In this document: piece after piece, positions 34,984 through 43,330 of the stretch
Position numbering within the stretch: position 1 is the first letter of the stretch
How the letters are laid out: each line of letters opens with the position of its first letter
Source: Maritimibacter sp.
GTDB taxonomy: Bacteria; Pseudomonadota; Alphaproteobacteria; Rhodobacterales; Rhodobacteraceae
Reading direction: 5' to 3'
Length of the DNA: 64,000 nucleotides
NCBI GenBank assembly: GCA_002701395.1
Contig: NZVC01000027.1
Coordinates: 16,160-80,159, forward strand
Made by a program: the position numbers and the translations under genes
Notes under the pieces: model-generated
Database searches by the model: none
Seen by the model: only the letters and a program-made list of their open reading frames with translations
Told to the model about the DNA's origin: nothing

Positions 34984-35911
34984 ACTGATCCTCTCCCATC
35001 TTCGTCAGTGCCGGATCTTCTGTCCGACAGATGTCACTGGCCCGCGGGCAACGTGCTGCAAAGGCGCACCCCGGTGGCGGGTTCAGGGGGTCGGGAAGTT
35101 CCGTGCCCTTTGCCTCGGGCGGCGTCAAGGGCCGCCCCACAACCGGAGCGCTACCGGCAAGAAGGTTGGTGTACGGATGTCGCGGTGCCGAGAACACCTT
35201 GTCGGCGCGTCCCACCTCGACCACGGCGCCGAAATACATCACCGCCACCCGGTCGCTGACCGCTTCGACCACGGCAAGATCGTGGCTGATGAACAGGTAG
35301 GTCAGACCGTATTCCGCCTTCAGCGCGGCCAGCAGGTTCAGCACCTGCGCCTGCACCGAGACGTCCAGCGCCGAAACGGGTTCGTCCAGCACAAGGATGC
35401 GCGCGTTGGCGGCCAGTCCCCGCGCGATGCCGATCCGCTGCGCCTGCCCGCCCGAGAATTCGTGCGGGTAGCGGTCAAGGAACTCTTCGCGCAGGTTCAC
35501 GCTGTCGAAAATCTCGCGGATGCGCGTCTCGCGCTCGGACGCCGACATGCCGTGCAGGCGCTTCAGCGGCGCCTCAAGGATCTTGCGGATCGACTTGCGC
35601 GGGTTCAGCGAACTGATCGGGTCCTGAAACACGTACTGGATCAGCTTGCCGAAGGCGGCGGCGTCGGCGTTGTCCAGCGCCTTGCCCTCGATCTCGATGG
35701 ACCCGGTCGAAGGCGGGATCAGCCCCACCAGCATCCGCGCCAGCGTGGACTTGCCACAGCCGGACTCTCCGACGATGCCCAGCGTCTCGCCCTGCGCCAC
35801 CTCAAGCGACAGGGGCCGCACCGCGCGCACATGCGCCTTGGGCGGGCCGATCAGCGGTTTGCCGACGGCGAAGGTCTTGGACAGGTTTTCCAGTCGCAGG
35901 GCAAGGGTCAT
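34952..35911 (-). CDS. Dipeptide/oligopeptide ABC transporter ATPase (DppF/OppF-type)
   Basis: 319 residues from the ATG overlapping the upstream stop (ATGA). It has Walker A GESGCGKST near 52, the Q-loop VFQDPISSLNPR near 96, the signature FSGGQAQRIGIARGLA near 155, Walker B ILVLDEPVSALD near 177, and the switch His in FISHDLAVVEA. The C-terminal oligopeptide-type extension has a Cys cluster (CAFAARCPRASDIC) near 288, typical of OppD/F and a possible Fe-S site. It pairs with the ATPase half of the permease-ATPase fusion. Confidence 0.93.
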   Translation of the reverse strand: MTLALRLENLSKTFAVGKPLIGPPKAHVRAVRPLSLEVAQGETLGIVGESGCGKSTLARMLVGLIPPSTGSIEIEGKALDNADAAAFGKLIQYVFQDPISSLNPRKSIRKILEAPLKRLHGMSASERETRIREIFDSVNLREEFLDRYPHEFSGGQAQRIGIARGLAANARILVLDEPVSALDVSVQAQVLNLLAALKAEYGLTYLFISHDLAVVEAVSDRVAVMYFGAVVEVGRADKVFSAPRHPYTNLLAGSAPVVGRPLTPPEAKGTELPDPLNPPPGCAFAARCPRASDICRTEDPALTKMGEDQFAACHHPLDP

Positions 35912-37791
35912 GCGGTCACCTCTACCACGTCGGCCTCGGGGAACAGGCAGCGGACGCCGCGCGTGCCGTCGGTTTTCAGTTCGACCGGCGCCGCCTGACA
36001 TTCCTCGCGCGCCTTATGGCAGCGCGGGGCAAAGGCGCAGCCGGGCGGAAGCTTGTCCACTGCCGGCGGCAGCCCGGGGATCGCCGCCAGCTCGCGCCGC
36101 CCCTCGCCCAGTTCCGGCACGCATTCCATCAGCCGCTTGGTGTAGGGATGTGCGGGGCGGTCAAGGATCTCGTCCGTGGTCCCCTCTTCGACGATGCGGC
36201 CCGCGTACATCACCGCCACGCGGTCGCACAGCTGTGCCACCACGCCGAAGTCGTGGGTGATGAACAGGATCGCCACGCCGCGTTCGCGCCGCAGGTCGTC
36301 CAGCAGCGACAGCACCTGCGCCTGCACGGTCACGTCCAGCGCGGTGGTGGGTTCGTCGGCGATGATCACCTCGGGCTCGTTCGCCAGCGCCATAGCGATG
36401 GCCACGCGCTGCCGCATCCCGCCCGACATCTCGTGCGGGTAGCTGTCGGCGCGGCTTTCCGGGTTGGGAATGCGCACCGACCGCAGCAACTCGATCGCGC
36501 GCTTGCGCAACTCGGTGCGGCCAACCTTGTGGTGCACGCTGATCGCCTCGGCCAGCTGGTCCCCCACCTTCATCAGCGGGTGCAGCGTCGCCAGCGGGTC
36601 CTGGAAGATATAGGCCACCTTGTCGCCCCGCAGCTTGCGCAGCGTCTCGTACCGCGCGCCGACAAGGTCCTGCCCGCCGTGGAACACCGCGCCGCCGGTG
36701 ATCACGCCCGGCGGCGAGGCCACCAGCCCCATCACCGACAACGCCGTCACCGACTTGCCCGACCCGCTTTCCCCGATCACGCCAAGGCATTCGCCCGGTG
36801 CGATGGTCAGGTTCACCTGGTTCACGGCGCGGTACACCCGCTTGCCGACATGGAACTGCGTCTCTAGGTCGACGACATCCAGCACGCCGCGCCCCGGCCC
36901 TTTCGGCGGCGCATCCTTGCGCGCTACCATCGTCGCCGGACGCGGGCGGGTCAGCGCGCCGGACCGCAGGCGCGGGTCTAAAGCGTCGCGCACGCCGTCG
37001 CCCAGCAGGTTGATCGACATCACGATCAGGAAGATCATGATCCCCGGCACCACCGAGGTATGCGGGTTGGTGATCAGCGCCGACCGCGCCTCGCCCAGCA
37101 TCGAACCAAGGTCCGCCTGCGGCGGTTGCGAGCCAAGGCCAAGGAACGACAGGCCGGCGGTTTCAAGGATCATCCAGCCGATGGTGGTGGACATGGCGAT
37201 CACGATCACCGGCACCACGTTCGGCAGGATCTCGGACACAAGGATGCGGCCGTGGCCCATCCCGGCCAGCTTGGCGGCGTCGACGAATTCCTTGTGCGCG
37301 ATCCCCACGGTGATGCCCCGGATGTTGCGCGCGAAGAACGGCACGTTCACCGCCGCCACCGCGATCAGCGCGTTCAGCAGGCCCGGCCCCAGCGCCGCGA
37401 CGATGGCCAACGCCAGCAGGATATAGGGAAACGCCATCAGCATATCGACAAGCCGCATGATCACGTTGTCGGTCCGCCCGCCGAAATACCCCGCGACGAT
37501 GCCGATGGCCGACCCGATCACGGCGGCGGCGACGGCGGCGGCGAAACCGACCGCAAGGCTTAGCCGCGTGCCCCACAGCAGGCGCGACAGCAGGTCCCGG
37601 CCAAGGTGGTCGGTGCCCAGCAGGTGCCCCTCCGAGAACGGCGGCATGAAGCGGTCGGCGGTGTTGGTGACGTCCGGCGGCAGCAGCGGCAGCACCGGCG
37701 TCAGCACCGACACGATCACCACCAGCGACAGGACGATGCCGCCCATCAGCGCCAATTGGTTGCGGGCAAGAAGCTTGAGGAACTGCATCAT
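35908..37791 (-). CDS. Permease-ATPase fusion of a Dpp/Opp-type transporter (DppC + DppD)
   Basis: 627 residues. Residues 1-275 are a DppC-type permease: HLLGTDHLGRDLLSRLLWG near 54, about six membrane helices and an EAA-like loop (AAKLAGMGHGRILVSEILPNV) near 165. A Pro/Arg-rich linker leads to a DppD-type ATPase (about 295-610) with Walker A GESGSGKSV, signature MSGGMRQRVAIAMALA, Walker B VIIADEPTTALD and the C-terminal Cys cluster (CAFAPRCHKAREEC). There is no stop or frameshift between the halves. Such fusions are known but a minority form. It overlaps both neighbours by four bases. Confidence 0.93.
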   Translation of the reverse strand: MMQFLKLLARNQLALMGGIVLSLVVIVSVLTPVLPLLPPDVTNTADRFMPPFSEGHLLGTDHLGRDLLSRLLWGTRLSLAVGFAAAVAAAVIGSAIGIVAGYFGGRTDNVIMRLVDMLMAFPYILLALAIVAALGPGLLNALIAVAAVNVPFFARNIRGITVGIAHKEFVDAAKLAGMGHGRILVSEILPNVVPVIVIAMSTTIGWMILETAGLSFLGLGSQPPQADLGSMLGEARSALITNPHTSVVPGIMIFLIVMSINLLGDGVRDALDPRLRSGALTRPRPATMVARKDAPPKGPGRGVLDVVDLETQFHVGKRVYRAVNQVNLTIAPGECLGVIGESGSGKSVTALSVMGLVASPPGVITGGAVFHGGQDLVGARYETLRKLRGDKVAYIFQDPLATLHPLMKVGDQLAEAISVHHKVGRTELRKRAIELLRSVRIPNPESRADSYPHEMSGGMRQRVAIAMALANEPEVIIADEPTTALDVTVQAQVLSLLDDLRRERGVAILFITHDFGVVAQLCDRVAVMYAGRIVEEGTTDEILDRPAHPYTKRLMECVPELGEGRRELAAIPGLPPAVDKLPPGCAFAPRCHKAREECQAAPVELKTDGTRGVRCLFPEADVVEVTA

Positions 37792-38735
37792 GTCTTGATC
37801 CTCGGATCCAGCAGGCTTTGCGCCACATCGACGGCGATGTTGAACAGCACGTAGCAGGCGGCGACGAAGACCACCCCGCCCTGCACCAGCAGGATGTCGC
37901 GCTGCAGGATCGCGTTCACAAGCATCCGCCCGACGCCGGGCCACTGAAACACGATCTCGACATAGACCGCGCCCGACAGGACGAAGCCCGCCTGAATGCC
38001 CAGCACCGGAATGATCGACACCATCGCCGCCTTCAGCGCGTGCCACCAGATCACCCGGCGTTCCGGCACGCCCTTGGCGCGCGCGGTTCGGATGTAATCC
38101 TGCCGCAGCACTTCCAGCATCGCCGACCGCGATAGCCGCGCCACGACGCCGGTCGCCACCACCGCCAGCGCCAGCGCGGGCATCGCAAGGTGCCACAGCA
38201 GGTCCGGCAGATCGCCGCCGCCATAGATCGCGTACATGCCCGACACCGGGAACCAGCGCCGTTCCACCGCGAAGGCAAGGATCATCATCATGCCAAGGAA
38301 GAAGGACGGGATCGAAATGCCGATCAGCACCACGAAGGTGATCGCCTTGTCGGCCAGCCCGTATTGCCGCGCCGCCGAGATCACGCCCGCGACGATCCCA
38401 AGGATCGAGCACAGGATGAAAGAGGTCCCCGCCAGCACCAGCGTCGCACCGAAGCGGTCCAGCACCTCGTCCAGCACCGGCCGGTTCAACGAGAACGACC
38501 GCCCGAAGTCGCCGGTCAGCATGTTGCCAAGCCAGATGAAATACCGCGCCACCAGCGGCTTGTCCAAGCCAAGGTCGCGGTTGATCCGTTCGACATTCTC
38601 GGGCGTGGCATAGCTTCCAAGGATCGCCGTTGCCGGGTCTCCGGGGATCATCGCCATGATCAGGAACACGATCACCGTGATGCCCAGAAGCACGGGCACC
38701 GCCGAGACCAGTCGTTTCAGGATGTATCCACCCAT
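37788..38735 (-). CDS. Dipeptide-type ABC transporter permease (DppB-type)
   Basis: 315 residues from the ATG giving MGGYILKRLVSAVPVLLGIT, the usual DppB opening. Six membrane helices are visible, the typical extracellular segment after helix 1 (RINRDLGLDKPLVARYFIWLG), and the EAA-type loop RQDYIRTARAKGVPERRVIW near 205. It forms the channel with the permease half of the fusion. A pair of hairpins separates it from the binding-protein gene. Confidence 0.93.
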   Translation of the reverse strand: MGGYILKRLVSAVPVLLGITVIVFLIMAMIPGDPATAILGSYATPENVERINRDLGLDKPLVARYFIWLGNMLTGDFGRSFSLNRPVLDEVLDRFGATLVLAGTSFILCSILGIVAGVISAARQYGLADKAITFVVLIGISIPSFFLGMMMILAFAVERRWFPVSGMYAIYGGGDLPDLLWHLAMPALALAVVATGVVARLSRSAMLEVLRQDYIRTARAKGVPERRVIWWHALKAAMVSIIPVLGIQAGFVLSGAVYVEIVFQWPGVGRMLVNAILQRDILLVQGGVVFVAACYVLFNIAVDVAQSLLDPRIKT

Positions 38736-38827
38736 AAGGCTCTCCGTTGCGGATGGCGGTTCGGGTTCGGGGCCCGGCGCGCGCCGCGTCCCGGTCAGGA
38801 CGGACGAAGACCGCAAGGTCCCGGAAA

Positions 38828-38878
38828 CGCGCCGCCGTCAGGCGGCGCGCGGGTCGGACCGGGCGCCAGCCCGGTCCG
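38828..38878 (-). promoter_or_regulatory. Two strong adjacent stem-loops between the binding-protein and permease genes
   Basis: Hairpin A is CGCGCCGCC-GTCA-GGCGGCGCG (38828-38849). Hairpin B is CGGACCGGGC-GCCA-GCCCGGTCCG (38855-38878). Both are perfect, and neither is followed by a T run in the direction of transcription. They lie 8 bases past the dppA-type stop. Such structures commonly stabilise the binding-protein mRNA and lower downstream permease expression. Confidence 0.7.
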
Positions 38879-38886
38879 ATAAAGGG

Positions 38887-40467
38887 TCAGTTCTTGACCA
38901 CGTCCTTCAGCAGCAGGAAGAACGACGGCTCCAGCGCGAAGTTCTCGACCGCCGAAGAGGTCACGGCGTTCTGCTTCCAGTTCGCGACGAACACCCACGG
39001 CGCATCGTCCTGCACGATCTCTTGCATCTGCTTGTACAGCTCGGCGCGTTCGTCCTGCGACGTGGACACGCGGGCCTTCTCAAGCAGCTCGTCCACCTCG
39101 GGGTTGGAATAGTAGCCCGAGTTGAACCCGCCCGCCTCGGGGAAGGCGTCGGTGCGCAGCGCAAGATACGGCAGGGTGTCCGGGTCGTTGGTCATCCACG
39201 CCATCTCGGCCATGTCGGCCTTGCCTTCCAGACCGGGGTTCACCTCTCCTAGGAAGGTGTTCCACTCGTAGGTCTCGATGGTAACGTCGAAGCCAACGGC
39301 CTGCAGGTCCGCCTGAATGGCGGTGCCCATCGCGATCGGATCCAGCATCCCCGATCCGCCTTCCGTGACATAGAAGGTCACCGACGGGTTCTCGACACCG
39401 GCTTCGGCCAGCAGTTCCTTGGCCTTCTCCGGGTCATAGGGGTACGGGTCCAGCGCATCGTTGTACGCCCACGCGAAGGCCGGCGGCGTCGGGCCGGCGG
39501 CGACATCGGCGGTGCCTTCCAGCACGTCGTTCACCAGCGCCTCTTTGTTGACCGCGAAGTTGGCGGCCTGACGCACCAGCTTGTCCGCGAAGGGACCTTC
39601 CTTGGCGTTCAGGATCAGGAACCAGACGTGCGGGCCCGCCTGTTCGATCACGCTGTACTGGTCGCCCTCGAATTCCGACAGCGCGACGGGCGGCACCTCG
39701 ACCATCAGGTCGATGCCCCCGGCCAGCATCTCGGCCACGCGGGTGTTGGCGTCGGTGATCGGACGGTAGATCACCGCCTGAAGCGACGGCGCCCCGCCCC
39801 AGTAGTCCGGGTTGCCTTCGACAACGACCGCTTCGTTCGACCGCCATTCGGCGAAGGTGAACGGCCCGGTACCCGACGGGTTGCGGCCAAAATCGGCTCC
39901 GTATTGTTCCACCGCGGCGGGCGAAACGATCAGGCCCGTGGGATAGGCAAGGTTCGACAGGAACGGCGCGTAGGGCGCGGACAGGGTGAACTTCACCGTC
40001 AGCTCATCCACCGCCTCGACCGTGTCGACGGACGAGAAGAAGAACGCCAGCGGGAACGGCCCGGTGTCGGCGTAGGGGTGATCTTCGTTCAGCATCCGCT
40101 CGAAGTTGAACACGACCGCCTCGGCGTTGAACGGCGTGCCGTCGTGGAAGCTGACGCCTTCGCGCAGGTTGAACGTGTACTCGGTGCCGTCCTCGCTGAT
40201 CTCCCAATCGGTGGCCAGCGCGGGTTCGACTTCCAGCGTGCCCGACTTATAGCGCACGAGGCCGTCGTAGATGTTCATCAGGATGCGGAAATCGTTGACC
40301 GCGGTCACCGCCGCCGGGTCGAGCGCCTTGGGCTCGGCGATCTGGCCGACCACCAGCACCCCGGGCGGGGTCTGCGCAGCGGCCGGCGCGCCGCCAAGCG
40401 TCCCCACCGCCAGTAGCGCGCCGGTGGCGGCAAGAACCGCGCGACGCGTCAGGTTACGGATGTTCAT
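38887..40467 (-). CDS. Dipeptide-type ABC transporter substrate-binding protein (DppA-type, SBP family 5)
   Basis: 526 residues from the ATG with GAGGGAACC upstream. The signal peptide is about 1-31 (TRRAVLAATGALLAVG through APAAAQ). The SBP_bac_5 core includes EPKALDPAAV near 44, LREGVSFHDGTPFNAEAVVFN near 99, and YYSNPEVDELLEKARVS near 458. It captures peptides or other small solutes in the periplasm for the permeases. The specificity is unknown; family members also take glutathione, opines or nickel complexes. It is the first gene of the minus operon and divergent from the DUF1028 gene. Confidence 0.93.
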   Translation of the reverse strand: MNIRNLTRRAVLAATGALLAVGTLGGAPAAAQTPPGVLVVGQIAEPKALDPAAVTAVNDFRILMNIYDGLVRYKSGTLEVEPALATDWEISEDGTEYTFNLREGVSFHDGTPFNAEAVVFNFERMLNEDHPYADTGPFPLAFFFSSVDTVEAVDELTVKFTLSAPYAPFLSNLAYPTGLIVSPAAVEQYGADFGRNPSGTGPFTFAEWRSNEAVVVEGNPDYWGGAPSLQAVIYRPITDANTRVAEMLAGGIDLMVEVPPVALSEFEGDQYSVIEQAGPHVWFLILNAKEGPFADKLVRQAANFAVNKEALVNDVLEGTADVAAGPTPPAFAWAYNDALDPYPYDPEKAKELLAEAGVENPSVTFYVTEGGSGMLDPIAMGTAIQADLQAVGFDVTIETYEWNTFLGEVNPGLEGKADMAEMAWMTNDPDTLPYLALRTDAFPEAGGFNSGYYSNPEVDELLEKARVSTSQDERAELYKQMQEIVQDDAPWVFVANWKQNAVTSSAVENFALEPSFFLLLKDVVKN

Positions 40468-40499
40468 TTGGTTCCCTCCAGTGGACTGTGAAAAGAAAT

Positions 40500-40511
40500 T
40501 TATCACGATAA
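40500..40511. promoter_or_regulatory. Short palindrome in the dppA/DUF1028 divergent promoter
   Basis: TTATC-AC-GATAA within an AT-rich 94-base intergenic region, 33 bases before the binding-protein start and 51 before the DUF1028 start. It is a candidate operator for the linked GntR regulator, although it does not match the FCD consensus. Confidence 0.35.
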
Positions 40512-40561
40512 TTCCCTCAGATCAAAATTTTCATTATAAATACCTGCAGGAGGGATAACCC

Positions 40562-41218
40562 ATGACATTTTCGATCCTTGCGCGCGATGAAACTTCAGGC
40601 TGGATCGGCGGCGCGGCCGCTACGGGTAGCCTGTGCGTGGGCGGCTGGGTGCTGCGCGCGAATCCCCTCGGCGGCGCTTCGGCCTCGCAGGGGGCGGCGC
40701 CCAGCACCTTCTGGGGCGAGGACGTGCTGACCCGTATGAAGGACGGCGCGACGGCGGCAGAGGCGGTGCGCGCGGTGACCGAGCCCGACGCCGGACGCGC
40801 CGCGCGGCAGCTTGCGGCGCTGGACCCGCAGGGCGGCACAGGTGTGCACACCGGCGCGGACAACAGCGACGTGAAAGGCAGCCGCGAATCCGACGGCTGC
40901 GTCGTCTCGGGCAACCTTCTGTCGGGGCAGAACGTGCTGGACGCGATCGCGGATGGCTTTGCCGGGGCGGCGGGCAACCTGCCCGCGCGCCTGCTGGCCG
41001 CCGTTCAGGCGGGCGAAGCGGCGGGCGGCGACAGCCGGGGGCTGATGTCGGCGGCGCTGCTGATCGTGGGACCGGACATCGCGCCGCTGACCCTTCGGAT
41101 CGACTATAGCGAAACGCCCGTGGCCGACCTTGTGCGGCTGCACGAGCGGGCGACCAGCGGCGACTATGGCGACTGGACCACTACCGTCCCGACCCTTAGC
41201 GATCCGCAGCGCCACTGA
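40562..41218 (+). CDS. DUF1028 protein (Ntn-hydrolase-like)
   Basis: 218 residues with GGAGGGATAA upstream. DUF1028 landmarks are MTFSILARDETSGWIGGAAATG at the start (DETSGWIG in the key turn), AQLAALDPQ-like spacing near 85, and DGCVVSGNLLSGQNVLDAI near 111. The fold is related to N-terminal-nucleophile hydrolases, and genes of this family often sit beside peptide transporters. Here it is divergent from the Dpp-type operon, consistent with a cytosolic peptidase-like step after uptake. That role is inferred. Its 3' end overlaps the convergent ackA by 23 bases. Confidence 0.85.
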   Translation: MTFSILARDETSGWIGGAAATGSLCVGGWVLRANPLGGASASQGAAPSTFWGEDVLTRMKDGATAAEAVRAVTEPDAGRAARQLAALDPQGGTGVHTGADNSDVKGSRESDGCVVSGNLLSGQNVLDAIADGFAGAAGNLPARLLAAVQAGEAAGGDSRGLMSAALLIVGPDIAPLTLRIDYSETPVADLVRLHERATSGDYGDWTTTVPTLSDPQRH

Positions 41219-42266
41219 TCAGCGACCACGCGTCCCGGGCGATCTGGCGCTCTTCCTTCGCGGGGATCACGTGAACGGGGATGTCGCCCAGCCATGCGAA
41301 CCCGTCGGTGATGCGCTGCCGGATCTCGGCAGAGTTCTCTCCGATCCCGCCAGTGAAGGCCAACGCGTCGACCCCGCCCATCACCGCGATCAGCCCGCCG
41401 CCGACCCGCAGGACGGACCAGACGAAATGATCGACGGCGAACGCGGCGTCTTCGCTGTCGCTGTCCAGCAGCGTCTTCATGTCGGCGGTGCCCGCCAGAC
41501 CGCGCAGGCCGGATTCGGTGTTCAGCCGCCGCGTCGCCTCGTCGATGCCGTGCTCGCGCGCCAGCCGGAGCACCGCCATGCCGTCGATGTCGCCCGACCG
41601 GGTCGCCATCGTCGGGCCGGACAAGGGCGAATAGCCCATCGAGGTGCAGACGGACTTGCCGTCCCGGATCGCGCAAAGGCTGCACCCGGCGCCAAGATGC
41701 ATCGCCAGCAGCCGCTTGGGCAGCGCGTCGCCGAACTGGTCCACCATCCCGGCATAGCTGAGCCCGTGGAAGCCATAGCGCCGGATCCCCTCGTCACGAT
41801 AGCTGCGCGGGATGGCGTAGGTGGTGGCAAGCTCGGACTGGGTGGCGTGGAACGCGGTGTCGAAGCTGGCGTATTGCGGCAGATCGGGCCGCGCCGTGGC
41901 CATCGCGCGGATACCCGCAAGGCCCGGCGGATTGTGCAACGGCGCCAGCGGCACGTTGTCCTTGATCACGCCGATGACCTCGGGCGTCAGCCGCACGGGG
42001 CGGGTCAGCGCCGCGCCGCCGTGGACGATCCGGTGCGCGGCGGCTGTGATGTCCCCGGCCCCTTCCCGGCCCAGCGCGTCCAGCATCGCGGCCAGCCCCG
42101 TTTCATGATCGGGCGCGTCGACGGCGGCGTCCGTCGCCCCAAGCCGCAACCGCGCCCCCTGCGCCTGCCCGATGCCGGTGACCTTGCCGCCCAGAACCTC
42201 GGTCAGGTCCCGGTCGAACAGCGCCGCCTTGATCGAGGACGACCCGGTGTTCAGCACCAACAGCAT
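41196..42266 (-). CDS. ackA: Acetate/propionate kinase
   Basis: 356 residues. It has LVLNTGSSSIKAALFD at 3, AAAHRIVHGGAALTRPV near 76, YASFDTAFHATQSELATTYA near 130 with the phosphate-site Asp and His, the GFHGLSY motif near 164, and LAFTGGIGENSAEIRQRI near 302. These are the standard AckA motifs. It converts acetyl phosphate plus ADP to acetate plus ATP. The start overlaps the pta stop by one base. It completes xsc-pta-ackA and gives an ATP-yielding or overflow branch from Xsc-made acetyl phosphate. Confidence 0.93.
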   Translation of the reverse strand: MLLVLNTGSSSIKAALFDRDLTEVLGGKVTGIGQAQGARLRLGATDAAVDAPDHETGLAAMLDALGREGAGDITAAAHRIVHGGAALTRPVRLTPEVIGVIKDNVPLAPLHNPPGLAGIRAMATARPDLPQYASFDTAFHATQSELATTYAIPRSYRDEGIRRYGFHGLSYAGMVDQFGDALPKRLLAMHLGAGCSLCAIRDGKSVCTSMGYSPLSGPTMATRSGDIDGMAVLRLAREHGIDEATRRLNTESGLRGLAGTADMKTLLDSDSEDAAFAVDHFVWSVLRVGGGLIAVMGGVDALAFTGGIGENSAEIRQRITDGFAWLGDIPVHVIPAKEERQIARDAWSLISGAADR

Positions 42267-43201
42267 CAGGGCGTCCCCGAGGCGATGACCCCCAGCGCCG
42301 CCGACGCCAGCCGCGCCGCCGCGCCCTGACTGCGCGACGTCAGCAGGATCGGCACCTTCGCCCCCAGCACGATGCCGCCCGCACAGCAGCCCATGCCCAG
42401 CACCATCAGCTTGAACACCGCGTTGCCGGTGGTGATGTTCGGGGTCAGGATGATGTCGGCGTTCCCGGCGACGGGGCTGTCATAGTTTTTCACCTCGGCT
42501 GCCTCGCGCGACAGGATCAGGTCCATCGCCATCGGGCCGGACACGTCCGCCTCGGGCAGCTTGTGCTTCGCCCACGCGGCGATCTCTGCGCTTTCCATCG
42601 TGTTGGGCACCGACTCGATCGGGTCCTCGGTCGGCGCCAGAAGGCCCGCGCGGGGGCGTTCGACCCCAAGGATCTGGCACAAGCGCACGGCATGGGTCAG
42701 GCAGGCCCGCCGCGTCTCGACGGACGGGTTCACGTTCAGCGCCGCGTCGGTCAGAAGCAGCGGGCGGTCGCTGCCGGGCGCGGTGATGTGAAAGACATGG
42801 CCACAGCGCGCGCCGGGCTCGCGCAGGCCCGCGCGGGTCGGCAACAGCCCCTTGAGAAAGGTCGAGGTGTGGATCTGCCCCTTCATGATCGCGTCGGCCT
42901 CGCCCGTGCGCGCCAGCTCTGCCGCCATGTCGGACGCCGCCGCGTGCGGGGCGTGGATCAGCCGAAACTGCGAGATGTCATAGCCGATCTCTTCCGCCGC
43001 GCCGCGGATCTTCAGTTCGTCCCCGATCAGGATCGGCTCTGCCAGCCCGGCCTCGGCGGCCTCGCGGATGCCTTCCATCGGGTTGACCGCCCCGGCGTTG
43101 ACCAGCGCCACGCGCGGCGTGTCGTGGTTCTTTGCCATCTGCATCAGGCGGTTCGGCGGCGTCGGCTCGGTCTTGCTGAGAAAAGGATAGGCCTCGGGCA
43201 T
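42266..43201 (-). CDS. pta: Phosphate acetyltransferase
   Basis: 311 residues, the short PTA/PTB-type catalytic domain. It has PRVALVNAGAVNPMEGIREA near 29, GEADAIMKGQIHTSTFLKGL near 100, LLLTDAALNVNPSVETR near 148, and PNITTGNAVFKLMVLGMG near 255. It moves the acetyl group of acetyl phosphate to CoA. In roseobacters the gene next to xsc has this role. It lies 129 bases after xsc on the same strand and overlaps ackA. Confidence 0.92.
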   Translation of the reverse strand: MPEAYPFLSKTEPTPPNRLMQMAKNHDTPRVALVNAGAVNPMEGIREAAEAGLAEPILIGDELKIRGAAEEIGYDISQFRLIHAPHAAASDMAAELARTGEADAIMKGQIHTSTFLKGLLPTRAGLREPGARCGHVFHITAPGSDRPLLLTDAALNVNPSVETRRACLTHAVRLCQILGVERPRAGLLAPTEDPIESVPNTMESAEIAAWAKHKLPEADVSGPMAMDLILSREAAEVKNYDSPVAGNADIILTPNITTGNAVFKLMVLGMGCCAGGIVLGAKVPILLTSRSQGAAARLASAALGVIASGTP

Positions 43202-43330
43202 GTGCGCTCCTGAATCGTCTGCTCAAATCTGGGCGGATCACACCACGCGTCCGCGGCGGGCGCCAGCCGCGCCCACCCCTTTTTCCGCCGATTTCGCAGG
43301 GTTGCGACGAGACGAAGCAGGCACTGCACC

